This document shows positions 1-5,308 of a stretch of DNA of 11,958 bases, piece after piece (position 1 is the stretch's first letter; the number at the start of each line of letters is the position of its first letter). Position numbers and translations under genes: made by a program. Origin of the DNA: Candidatus Woesearchaeota archaeon (GTDB lineage Archaea; Nanobdellota; Nanobdellia; Woesearchaeales; GW2011-AR9). Below the pieces are notes generated by a model that was given only the letters and a program-made list of their open reading frames with translations, ran no database searches and was not told the origin of the DNA. The stretch spans positions 1-11,958 of the forward strand of contig JACPCC010000110.1 of NCBI GenBank assembly GCA_016179995.1. Direction: 5' to 3'.

Positions 1-206
1 TAAGAACTCCTAAATCTGGTTATCTTTACAGACGTTTATCTAACGCTATGCAAGATTTGAAAGTAGAATATGACTTAACTGTCCGTGATGCCAGCGGCAA
101 GGTTGTACAGTTCATGTATGGTGAAGATGGTTTAGACGTTTCCAAAACTAAGAAAGGCGAACTGGACGTGCAAAAAATAATTCACGATGCTAGTGAGGCT
201 CAATAA
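1..206 (+). CDS. rpoA1: DNA-directed RNA polymerase subunit A' (C-terminal end only)
   Basis: This is the last 67 codons of the archaeal RNA polymerase A' subunit, cut by the window start and read in the frame beginning at base 3. The visible residues include YRRLSNAMQDLKVEYDLTVRD followed shortly by QFMYGEDGLD, a segment typical of the A' C-terminus in archaea and of the matching part of eukaryotic Rpb1. A' carries most of the catalytic core, including the metal-binding loop, but that part lies outside the window. The stop is at 204-206 and the A'' gene starts two bases later, the usual archaeal split of the largest subunit. Tight spacing without a clear ribosome binding site suggests translational coupling or reinitiation. 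Identification is firm despite the short length. Confidence 0.93.
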   Translation, partial: RTPKSGYLYRRLSNAMQDLKVEYDLTVRDASGKVVQFMYGEDGLDVSKTKKGELDVQKIIHDASEAQ

Positions 207-208
207 AA

Positions 209-1348
209 ATGAAAAAAGAATGTGAATCATTAATGGAAGATTATAAAAATTTTCTTCCTTCGACTATCCTTGCTCAGATTCAAGAATCTTTGCCAGAAAG
301 TGTAAGCAAGGAGAAACTGACTAAAATATTGGAAGAAACAAAAAAATCTTATGAATCAGCTAAAATTAATCCCGGCGAGTGTGTTGGCCTAGTTAGCGCA
401 GAAAGTATTGGTGAGCCAGGAACGCAGATGACTCTTAACACTTTTCACTTTGCCGGTGTTTCCGAGATGAGTGTAACTACAGGACTGCCTCGGGTTATTG
501 AAATATTTGACGCCCGTAAAGATATTAAAACTCCTATGATGGAAATTTATTTTAAAGGCTCTCCTAGTATAGAAAAAATTAAAGAATTTGCCGCTAAAAT
601 CAAAGAAACAATCTTCAGTGAATTAGTCGAAGAATATGCATTAAATATTTACGAGCAGACTTTAAAAGTTAAACTTAACGCTTCTCTTTTAGAGAGCTAT
701 GATATTTCTGGTAAAGAGTTAGCTAAATTAACCAAGAGCAAAATAAAAAATTTTGAAGTAGATTTTGTTGAAGGAAATCTAATCTTCAAACAAACCTCTA
801 AAACCGACGAATTCAAACTGCTTTACGAATTGAAAGAAAAAATACACTCTCTTAGAATTAAAGGAATGAAGAACATAAGACAAGTTCTTCCTGTACGTCG
901 TGGTGAAGAATATATTATTTTAACTGCCGGAATTAATCTTAAAGAGATTTTGCCCCTGCCAGAAGTAGATGCTAATAGAACTACTTGCAATAACTTTTAT
1001 GAAATCAGAGATGTACTTGGAATAGAAGCAGCTAGGGAAGCCATTATTTTGGAATCTTATAAAGTTATTCAAGAACAAGGCTTGCATATTGACATCCGTC
1101 ATATCATGCTTGTAGCCGATATCATGACTGCCGGCGGAGTAATTAAAGGCATTACTAGATATGGTGTCGTTAGTGAAAAAGCCAGCGTTTTAGCTCGTGC
1201 TTCTTTTGAAACACCAATAAAGCATTTGGTTAATGCCGCTTTGGAAGGCGAAGTAGACTACTTAACTTCTGTAGTCGAAAATGTCATGATAAACCAGCCA
1301 GTTCCTTTAGGTACGGGCTTGCCTGGTTTGATTACTAAAATGAAATGA
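209..1348 (+). CDS. rpoA2: DNA-directed RNA polymerase subunit A''
   Basis: 379 residues, the normal size for archaeal A'', which with A' forms the equivalent of bacterial beta' and eukaryotic Rpb1. Residues 56-97 hold the bridge-helix end and trigger loop: GECVGLVSAESIGEPGTQMT, then LNTFHFAGV and GLPRVIEIFDA. The trigger loop moves during nucleotide addition. The C-terminal third has the conserved cleft segment around HIMLVADIMTAGG and SFETPIKHLVNAA, ending in a glycine-rich PLGTGLPGL. The middle (about 110-230) is the variable jaw region. The start is the first ATG, two bases after the A' stop, so the two are almost certainly cotranscribed and made in equal amounts. Asn at trigger-loop position 77 (MTLNTFH) is as in eukaryotic polymerase II. 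No frame disruption is seen. Confidence 0.97.
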   Translation: MKKECESLMEDYKNFLPSTILAQIQESLPESVSKEKLTKILEETKKSYESAKINPGECVGLVSAESIGEPGTQMTLNTFHFAGVSEMSVTTGLPRVIEIFDARKDIKTPMMEIYFKGSPSIEKIKEFAAKIKETIFSELVEEYALNIYEQTLKVKLNASLLESYDISGKELAKLTKSKIKNFEVDFVEGNLIFKQTSKTDEFKLLYELKEKIHSLRIKGMKNIRQVLPVRRGEEYIILTAGINLKEILPLPEVDANRTTCNNFYEIRDVLGIEAAREAIILESYKVIQEQGLHIDIRHIMLVADIMTAGGVIKGITRYGVVSEKASVLARASFETPIKHLVNAALEGEVDYLTSVVENVMINQPVPLGTGLPGLITKMK

Positions 1349-1400
1349 TGGCGTGTTGTAAAAATAAATAGAAATTATTAAAAACACACCTCTTAAAACA

Positions 1401-1452
1401 ATCAAAATAAACCATCAAGATAAATCATCAAAAGAAATCGTCAAAAAATAAA
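1401..1452 (+). repeat. Degenerate 13-bp tandem repeat, four units
   Basis: Four consecutive 13-mers are visible: atcaaaataaacc, atcaagataaatc, atcaaaagaaatc and gtcaaaaaataaa, at 1401, 1414, 1427 and 1440. Units share a tcaa start and an A-rich body; the first three differ from each other at two to four positions. The function is unknown. It could be slippage-born sequence or an unstructured spacer. Confidence 0.65.
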
Positions 1453-1554
1453 GAAATAAAGAAATAAACCAAAAGTGAATAAACAAAATCAATAAAAACT
1501 AAATTAAATAATAATCAGTTAAATAATCATTTTAAAACAAATTAAAAACAAATA

Positions 1555-1560
1555 GAGGAT
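1555..1560 (+). promoter_or_regulatory. Ribosome binding site of rpl30e
   Basis: The motif gaggat lies 4 nt upstream of the ATG at 1565 and stands out in an otherwise G-poor spacer. It supports both the chosen start and a leadered, cluster-internal mRNA. Confidence 0.65.
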
Positions 1561-1564
1561 TAAT

Positions 1565-1852
1565 ATGGCTCAAAAGAAAGCAGTAGACGAAGATTTAAAG
1601 TTACTAAAAGAAAAGTCACAAACAGGAAAAGCTTTGCTGGGCAAAGAAGAAGTTTTGCGTGGTCTAAGAAAAGGTTTGATTAAGAAAGTTTTTCTTTCCA
1701 GCAACTGCCAGCGTGAGATTAAAAGCGATGTTCTTCATTTTTCTAAATTAGCAGGCGCTGTAGTTGTCGAATTAAGTCTTAATAACGAGGAATTGGGTGT
1801 TCTTTGCAAAAAAAGTTACTTCATTTCTGTCGCAGGTATACTGGACGCGTAG
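1565..1852 (+). CDS. rpl30e: 50S ribosomal protein L30e
   Basis: 95 residues, the usual size for archaeal L30e (eL30), a large-subunit protein of the L7Ae/L30e/S12e kink-turn RNA-binding fold. The LLGKEEVLRGLRKGLIKKVF segment (about residues 24-43) corresponds to the family start 'G..ev.kair.gkaklv.ia', and ELGVLCKKSYFISVAGILD near the C-terminus matches the family's 'ELG.lcgkpf.vs.laI.d'. Its place between rpoA2 and nusA is the standard archaeal order, which strengthens the call over other L7Ae-fold proteins. The start is supported by a gaggat ribosome binding site. The stop is followed after 8 nt by nusA, so the two are probably translated from one message. Confidence 0.92.
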   Translation: MAQKKAVDEDLKLLKEKSQTGKALLGKEEVLRGLRKGLIKKVFLSSNCQREIKSDVLHFSKLAGAVVVELSLNNEELGVLCKKSYFISVAGILDA

Positions 1853-1857
1853 AGGAA
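1852..1857 (+). promoter_or_regulatory. Ribosome binding site of nusA, overlapping the rpl30e stop
   Basis: gaggaa begins at the last base of the rpl30e TAG and ends 3 nt before the nusA ATG at 1861, fixing the nusA start and suggesting coupled translation. Confidence 0.6.
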
Positions 1858-1860
1858 TAG

Positions 1861-2292
1861 ATGAGTCGGCTTAAGCTAGATCCGGAAGCAGTAGGAATTT
1901 CTGTCTTAGTAGAAAGATTTAGCGGCGTTCCCGTAAAAGATTGTTTTCAAGCTGATGACGAGATGATTTATATAATCATCGAACCAGGTTATATTGGCCG
2001 TGCTATCGGCAAAGGTGGAATGAATATTCATAATTTGCAGCAGGAACTGCACAAGAAAATAAAATTTATTGAGTTTCATGAAAACCCAAGCACTTTTGTC
2101 AAAAATATAATCTCTCCAATCATCGTTGAAAATATTTCTGAAGAAGAACATTTTATCATCATTAAAGATAAAAATCGTATGACAAAAAGTTTGTTAATCG
2201 GCAGAGAAGGAAAAAATTTGCTTCTCGTTAATCGCGCCGTAAAGCGCTTCTTTCCAAATAAAGAAGTTAAAGTAGAAAACCTTTATAAATAA
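1861..2292 (+). CDS. nusA: Archaeal NusA-like transcription factor (two KH domains)
   Basis: 143 residues, matching archaeal NusA, which keeps only the two KH RNA-binding domains and lacks the N-terminal polymerase-binding and S1 domains of bacterial NusA. The first KH domain spans about residues 10-75 with the GxxG loop in GRAIGKGGMNIHNLQ (46-60). The second spans about 80-140 with its loop at IGREGKNLLLVNRA (113-126). The product is expected to bind nascent RNA and act in transcription elongation or termination; in archaea the mechanism is poorly defined. It lies 8 nt after rpl30e in the conserved archaeal order and shares its transcript. The start is fixed by gaggaa just upstream. The identification is firm; the function is inferred from the family. 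Confidence 0.93.
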   Translation: MSRLKLDPEAVGISVLVERFSGVPVKDCFQADDEMIYIIIEPGYIGRAIGKGGMNIHNLQQELHKKIKFIEFHENPSTFVKNIISPIIVENISEEEHFIIIKDKNRMTKSLLIGREGKNLLLVNRAVKRFFPNKEVKVENLYK

Positions 2293-2293
2293 G

Positions 2294-2307
2294 TCTCATT
2301 TTTGAGA
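2294..2307 (+). terminator. Small hairpin right after nusA
   Basis: tctca, four T as loop, then tgaga form a 5-bp stem one base beyond the nusA stop. No long T-run follows, so this is at best a weak pause or processing site inside the operon. Confidence 0.25.
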
Positions 2308-2341
2308 GTAAATCAAAGAGTAAATTTAATTAAAATTAATC

Positions 2342-2380
2342 AAACAGAAAAATTAAATAGAAAAACTAAATAGAAAAACT
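2342..2380 (+). repeat. 13-bp tandem repeat, three units, upstream of rps12
   Basis: aaatagaaaaact occurs twice without a gap (2355-2367, 2368-2380). It is preceded directly by aaacagaaaaatt (2342-2354), which differs at two positions. The array lies in the 116-base A-rich nusA-rps12 spacer, 28 nt before the rps12 ATG. It has the same unit length as the array upstream of rpl30e but a different sequence. Confidence 0.75.
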
Positions 2381-2408
2381 AACACAACATCAAATTCAAC
2401 AAATAAAA

Positions 2409-2828
2409 ATGGCTAACAAACCACGCGGATTAGGTTCAGCAAAAAAGCTGATTAAACGAAGAAGAGATTTCAAAGAATTAAATCGTAAAACCTTAAAGAA
2501 GAAATTCGATCCTTTAGCTGGTTCCTCACAGGCCAAGGCTATTGTTCTAGAAAAAATTCAAGTTGAAGCTAAACAGCCAAACTCAGCCATGAGAAAGTGC
2601 GCTAGAGTTCAGTTAGTTAAAAATGGAAAACAAATTACTGCTTTCATGCCTGGAGACGGCGCTCAAAAATTGATTAACGAGCACGACGAAGTTATCGTCG
2701 AATGTATCGGCGGAAAAATGGGCCGCGCCATGGGAGATATTCCAGGAGTCAGATGGAGAGTCATTGTTGTTAACGATCAAAGTCTAAATGCTCTATTAAG
2801 AGGCAAATTAGAGAAAGCTAGAAGATAA
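2409..2828 (+). CDS. rps12: 30S ribosomal protein S12 (uS12)
   Basis: 139 residues, close to the archaeal S12 length. S12 lies in the decoding centre of the small subunit and contributes to codon-anticodon proofreading. The signature loop [15 protein letters not shown] is at residues 55-69, the second conserved loop PGDGA at 81-85, and the archaeal C-terminal segment [12 protein letters not shown] at 105-116, with a basic tail ending KARR. The start is an ATG with no purine-rich ribosome binding site close upstream and no TATA box at leaderless distance, so how initiation is directed is unclear. It precedes rps7 by 85 nt in the conserved order shared by bacteria and archaea. The last codons (tagaagataa) are duplicated just past the stop at 2832-2841, again with a 13-bp period. 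Confidence 0.96.
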   Translation: MANKPRGLGSAKKLIKRRRDFKELNRKTLKKKFDPLAGSSQAKAIVLEKIQVEAKQPNSAMRKCARVQLVKNGKQITAFMPGDGAQKLINEHDEVIVECIGGKMGRAMGDIPGVRWRVIVVNDQSLNALLRGKLEKARR

Positions 2829-2901
2829 AGTTAGAAGATAACGATAAACCTCTTAAATTAAACTAATTAAAATAATTTAACAAATTAAAAAATCAATCAA
2901 A

Positions 2902-2906
2902 AAGGT
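2902..2906 (+). promoter_or_regulatory. Ribosome binding site of rps7
   Basis: aaggt lies 7 nt before the ATG at 2914, at the end of an A-rich spacer. It is the only Shine-Dalgarno-like motif near that start. Confidence 0.5.
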
Positions 2907-2913
2907 AAAACTC

Positions 2914-3513
2914 ATGGATAACTTAAAATGTTTCAATCGCTGGAGTACAGAAGGTTTGAAAGTAGATGATTTTGGTTTGCAGAATTATATTACTATTAAT
3001 CCTAAAATCATGCCTAAGACTGGCGCTCGTTATGCCGGCAATCGTTTCCACAAATCTCAAACTTTTATTCTTGAAAGGTTAGCCACTAAATTGATGAATT
3101 CAGGACACAAAAGTAAGAAACACTTTATGAGTTCCGGTCACAACACAGGTAAGAAAAACTTAGCTTTAAAGATTGTAGAATATGCTTTATCCAAAGCCGA
3201 ATTAAAATTAAAGAAAAACCCCTTAGCTATTTTAATTAAAGCAGTAGAAAATTCAGCTCCACGAGAAGAGATAATTGCCATAGAGTATGGTGGTGCAAGA
3301 TATCCTAAAGCTGTAGATATTTCTCCTCAAAGAAGAGTAGATTTAGCCTTACGCGCCATAACTCAAGGTGCTTATTTAAAGTCATTTAACAAGAAAACTA
3401 AGATCGAAGACGCTTTATCTGAAGAGATTATCAGCGCAGCACAATGCAGCGGTAAAAGTAACGCTATCTCTAAAAAAAGAGACTTAGAAAGACAGTCTGC
3501 TAGTAGTAAGTAA
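2914..3513 (+). CDS. rps7: 30S ribosomal protein S7 (uS7)
   Basis: 199 residues, within the archaeal S7 size range. S7 binds 16S rRNA first in assembly of the small-subunit head and touches the E-site tRNA. Diagnostic features are NSAPREEIIAIEYGGARYPK (about 112-131), followed by ISPQRRVDLALRAITQGAY (136-154), the classical S7 RNA-binding helix, and a basic C-terminus with ISKKRDLERQSASSK. It follows rps12 as expected. In many archaea EF-2, EF-1A and S10 genes come next, but here the cluster ends: a T-rich stretch follows the stop and two unrecognised genes lie beyond. The ATG at 2914 is preceded by aaggt. Confidence 0.96.
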   Translation: MDNLKCFNRWSTEGLKVDDFGLQNYITINPKIMPKTGARYAGNRFHKSQTFILERLATKLMNSGHKSKKHFMSSGHNTGKKNLALKIVEYALSKAELKLKKNPLAILIKAVENSAPREEIIAIEYGGARYPKAVDISPQRRVDLALRAITQGAYLKSFNKKTKIEDALSEEIISAAQCSGKSNAISKKRDLERQSASSK

Positions 3514-3520
3514 AGTTTAA

Positions 3521-3568
3521 TTTTAATTTTTTACTTAATCTTTTTAGTATGTTTTAGACGTTATTTTT
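3521..3568 (+). terminator. T-rich terminator after rps7
   Basis: Runs of four, six, five, four and five T are spread over about 48 bases starting 8 nt after the rps7 stop. Archaeal RNA polymerase terminates at such T-tracts without needing a hairpin. This is the first T-rich stretch in the cluster and marks its likely end. Confidence 0.55.
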
Positions 3569-3582
3569 GTGGTGTTGAATTG

Positions 3583-3590
3583 AATTAAAA
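3583..3590 (+). promoter_or_regulatory. Possible TATA box of the first repeat-protein gene
   Basis: aattaaaa lies 25 nt before the ATG at 3616, close to the spacing of the clearer leaderless promoters in this window. The box is weak, so this is a tentative call. Confidence 0.35.
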
Positions 3591-3615
3591 TGAATCTTGC
3601 AATAAACTCCGTAAA

Positions 3616-4329
3616 ATGACTAATTATTCAAACAAAAAAAGCACTGCATCTTTACGAGACTTAGTAGAGGAAGTGGTTTTACAGGAAACATTCTTAAGTC
3701 TTCTACAAGAAAAATCGAGTGTTCCAAGAGAATACCTCTCTGATATAATTCGTAATAGTGACATCCAGAAAAAATATGTTAAAAATGTTATTCTTCACAA
3801 AAAATCAACTTATACTCTAAATGAAGGTTTCAGCAAAGAAGATTTACTTGAAGAAATTAACAATGTTTATACTTTTATGCTTCAATTGAAGATAGATCCA
3901 ACCAAGCATATCCCATTTAGAAAACGCAAGAGTAAAAAAAGCACTCATTGGGTATCATTATCTTATTTAAAAAGAGAAACAATCATTCCTGAAAAACATA
4001 TCAATTTAATTATTCGTAGTCCGGATATTCAAGAAAAGTATATTGGAGAGATCGCCTACCAAGGAAAACATACTTATCTTTTATTACAAGAAGAATTTGA
4101 TAAAGATTTTTTTGTAAGGGCGATTAATGATGTTTATACATCGATGCTTGAATCAAGAGAAGAAACTGGTGCTGCTCGTATTATAGATGAAACTCTCGAA
4201 TTTAAGATAAATGGTTCAAAAACATCAGTATCATCCTCGCAAGACCCATCTAATAATTCTGGAGGTTCTAGCTTAGAAGATGTTGATCTTTATGATATAA
4301 ATTTAAGCTACATCAGTGATGATGATTAA
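3616..4329 (+). CDS. Uncharacterised protein with two HTH-like repeats
   Basis: 237 residues; not a family I recognise. It contains an internal duplication: residues 26-92 align with 112-181 at an offset of 88-89. Conserved positions are a proline start of a helix (VPREY / IPEKH), paired isoleucines with Arg (IIR), DIQ-K-Y (SDIQKKY / PDIQEKY), a Thr-Tyr pair, and a final helix ending in INNVYTFML / INDVYTSML. The predicted order (helix, turn, helix with II, short loop, beta-hairpin, helix) resembles a winged helix-turn-helix, which would suggest nucleic-acid binding; this is inference. The linker (93-111) is basic. The C-terminal ~40 residues are Ser/Asn-rich and end acidic (ISDDD), probably disordered. 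The downstream neighbour carries the same unit. No signal peptide or membrane segment is seen. Confidence 0.7.
   Translation: MTNYSNKKSTASLRDLVEEVVLQETFLSLLQEKSSVPREYLSDIIRNSDIQKKYVKNVILHKKSTYTLNEGFSKEDLLEEINNVYTFMLQLKIDPTKHIPFRKRKSKKSTHWVSLSYLKRETIIPEKHINLIIRSPDIQEKYIGEIAYQGKHTYLLLQEEFDKDFFVRAINDVYTSMLESREETGAARIIDETLEFKINGSKTSVSSSQDPSNNSGGSSLEDVDLYDINLSYISDDD
3691..4158 (+). repeat. Intragenic protein-level duplication of a ~65-residue unit
   Basis: Codons for residues 26-92 (3691-3891) and 112-181 (3949-4158) encode two copies of the same unit. Over the best ungapped stretch of 33 residues I count 12 identities, and about 9 more over the last 19. The DNA itself has diverged well beyond this, so the duplication is old. 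Confidence 0.7.
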
Positions 4330-4370
4330 GGTGGCAAAGAGGAAGATTTTAAACCGCAATAATCTCTAAA

Positions 4371-5276
4371 ATGGATACTTCACAAATCGACCCGCAGAAA
4401 TGGTACAAATGGCAAGATTTTAGTAAAATTATTCCTGATAAAAATAGTTTTGGCTGTGTTGTTGATTTTTATCGTTTTACTGGTGACAAATATCTACAGA
4501 GAAATGAAGATGGAGAGGTTTCTGGTTCTTCTTTACAAGAGATAGTAGAAAAGTATACTCCTCGTCGGATTGTATTCAAAGATCTTATGAAAGAAACTGG
4601 TATTCCTAAAACCTATTTTGATCGAATTATTAAATTTAAAATAATTAAACAACAGTTTAAAAACGTTTCTTCCGGTCAAAGATATCTTTATATTCTAAAA
4701 GAAGGCATTAGTAAAGGTAGTTTATTAAAAGATCTAAACGAGTTTTATCAATTGGAACTATTTAGACAAAAATCCAAGACTAAGAACAAAATAGTTCATC
4801 AATCAAAATGTGATACTGACGCTTCTTTAAAACTAAAACCTAATCTTTTGGAATCTTCTTTAGAAAGGGCTAAGGTAGTTGAACAAAACGAGTTAGTTAA
4901 AAAAACTAGTCTTAATATTTTTGATGAAAACCGTTATGTCAATGTCGAATACAAAGCTTTGATTCATCTTTACTCGCAATTGCATCGGCTAGTTTATAAA
5001 AAGCTAGGAAAAAAAAGCACCCGCGATCTAGAAAAAGAAATTTTAAGAACGGTCATCATCACTTTAGCTCGTGATGAGATAGACCATAACACTTTTGCAT
5101 CTTTGGAACAAAAAATTAATCAACAATTTAATACAGAAATAAGTATTTCTGACTTTATAACAGAAGATGAAGATAATCTTGATCTAGATGAAATCCGTGA
5201 TGAAGAAGACGATCTTCCCGGAAGACGAAGCGGAAGCAAAACGAAAAGCTCTCAGAAAATTTACAAAGTAAAATAA
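4371..5276 (+). CDS. Uncharacterised protein sharing the HTH-like repeat
   Basis: 301 residues; family not recognised. Residues 66-130 match the repeat of the preceding gene: GIPKTYFDRII, then KNV, RYLYIL, and LKEGISKGSLLKDLNEFY, which shares 9 of 18 positions with LNEGFSKEDLLEEINNVY next door. Residues 11-62 look like a shortened, decayed copy (IPDKNSFGCVVDF and GDKYL...GEVSGSSLQEIVEKY). A variable linker (131-180) leads to a helical region, about 185-260, with no motif I know. An acidic stretch (263-281, mainly Asp/Glu) and a basic, Ser-rich tail follow. It starts 41 nt after its neighbour, on the same strand, probably in one transcript. A nucleic-acid-binding role is inferred from the HTH-like pattern only. 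It ends 32 nt from the convergent tgt gene. Confidence 0.68.
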   Translation: MDTSQIDPQKWYKWQDFSKIIPDKNSFGCVVDFYRFTGDKYLQRNEDGEVSGSSLQEIVEKYTPRRIVFKDLMKETGIPKTYFDRIIKFKIIKQQFKNVSSGQRYLYILKEGISKGSLLKDLNEFYQLELFRQKSKTKNKIVHQSKCDTDASLKLKPNLLESSLERAKVVEQNELVKKTSLNIFDENRYVNVEYKALIHLYSQLHRLVYKKLGKKSTRDLEKEILRTVIITLARDEIDHNTFASLEQKINQQFNTEISISDFITEDEDNLDLDEIRDEEDDLPGRRSGSKTKSSQKIYKVK

Positions 5277-5283
5277 TATGCAA

Positions 5284-5307
5284 TATCTACTATTTCTAAT
5301 ATAGATA
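5284..5307. terminator. Weak hairpin between convergent genes
   Basis: tatcta at 5284-5289 can pair with tagata at 5302-5307 around a 12-base loop, in the 32-base gap between two convergent genes. The stem is AT-only, so this is a low-confidence bidirectional terminator. Confidence 0.2.
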
Positions 5308-5308
5308 A

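Larger units (their letters stand above)
1349..1564 (+). other. A-rich, G-poor spacer between rpoA2 and rpl30e
   Basis: A 216-base gap on the coding strand of a ribosomal/transcription cluster. No gene, tRNA or convincing terminator is visible. It is strongly A-rich and G-poor (by eye about 8 G in the ~170 bases from 1381). It holds a 13-bp degenerate tandem repeat at 1401-1452, two copies of an 8-mer (taaagaaa) near 1449-1464, and a further ~12-bp pair around 1511-1535 (ataatca repeated). A ribosome binding site for rpl30e lies at its 3' end. Confidence 0.7.

Noticed and set aside
920..1102. Minus-strand open frame of 60 codons inside rpoA2
   Set aside because: It lies wholly antisense to a firmly identified gene and has no recognisable protein features.
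1906..2151. Minus-strand open frame of 81 codons inside nusA
   Set aside because: It is antisense to the KH-domain gene, with composition explained by that gene's codons.
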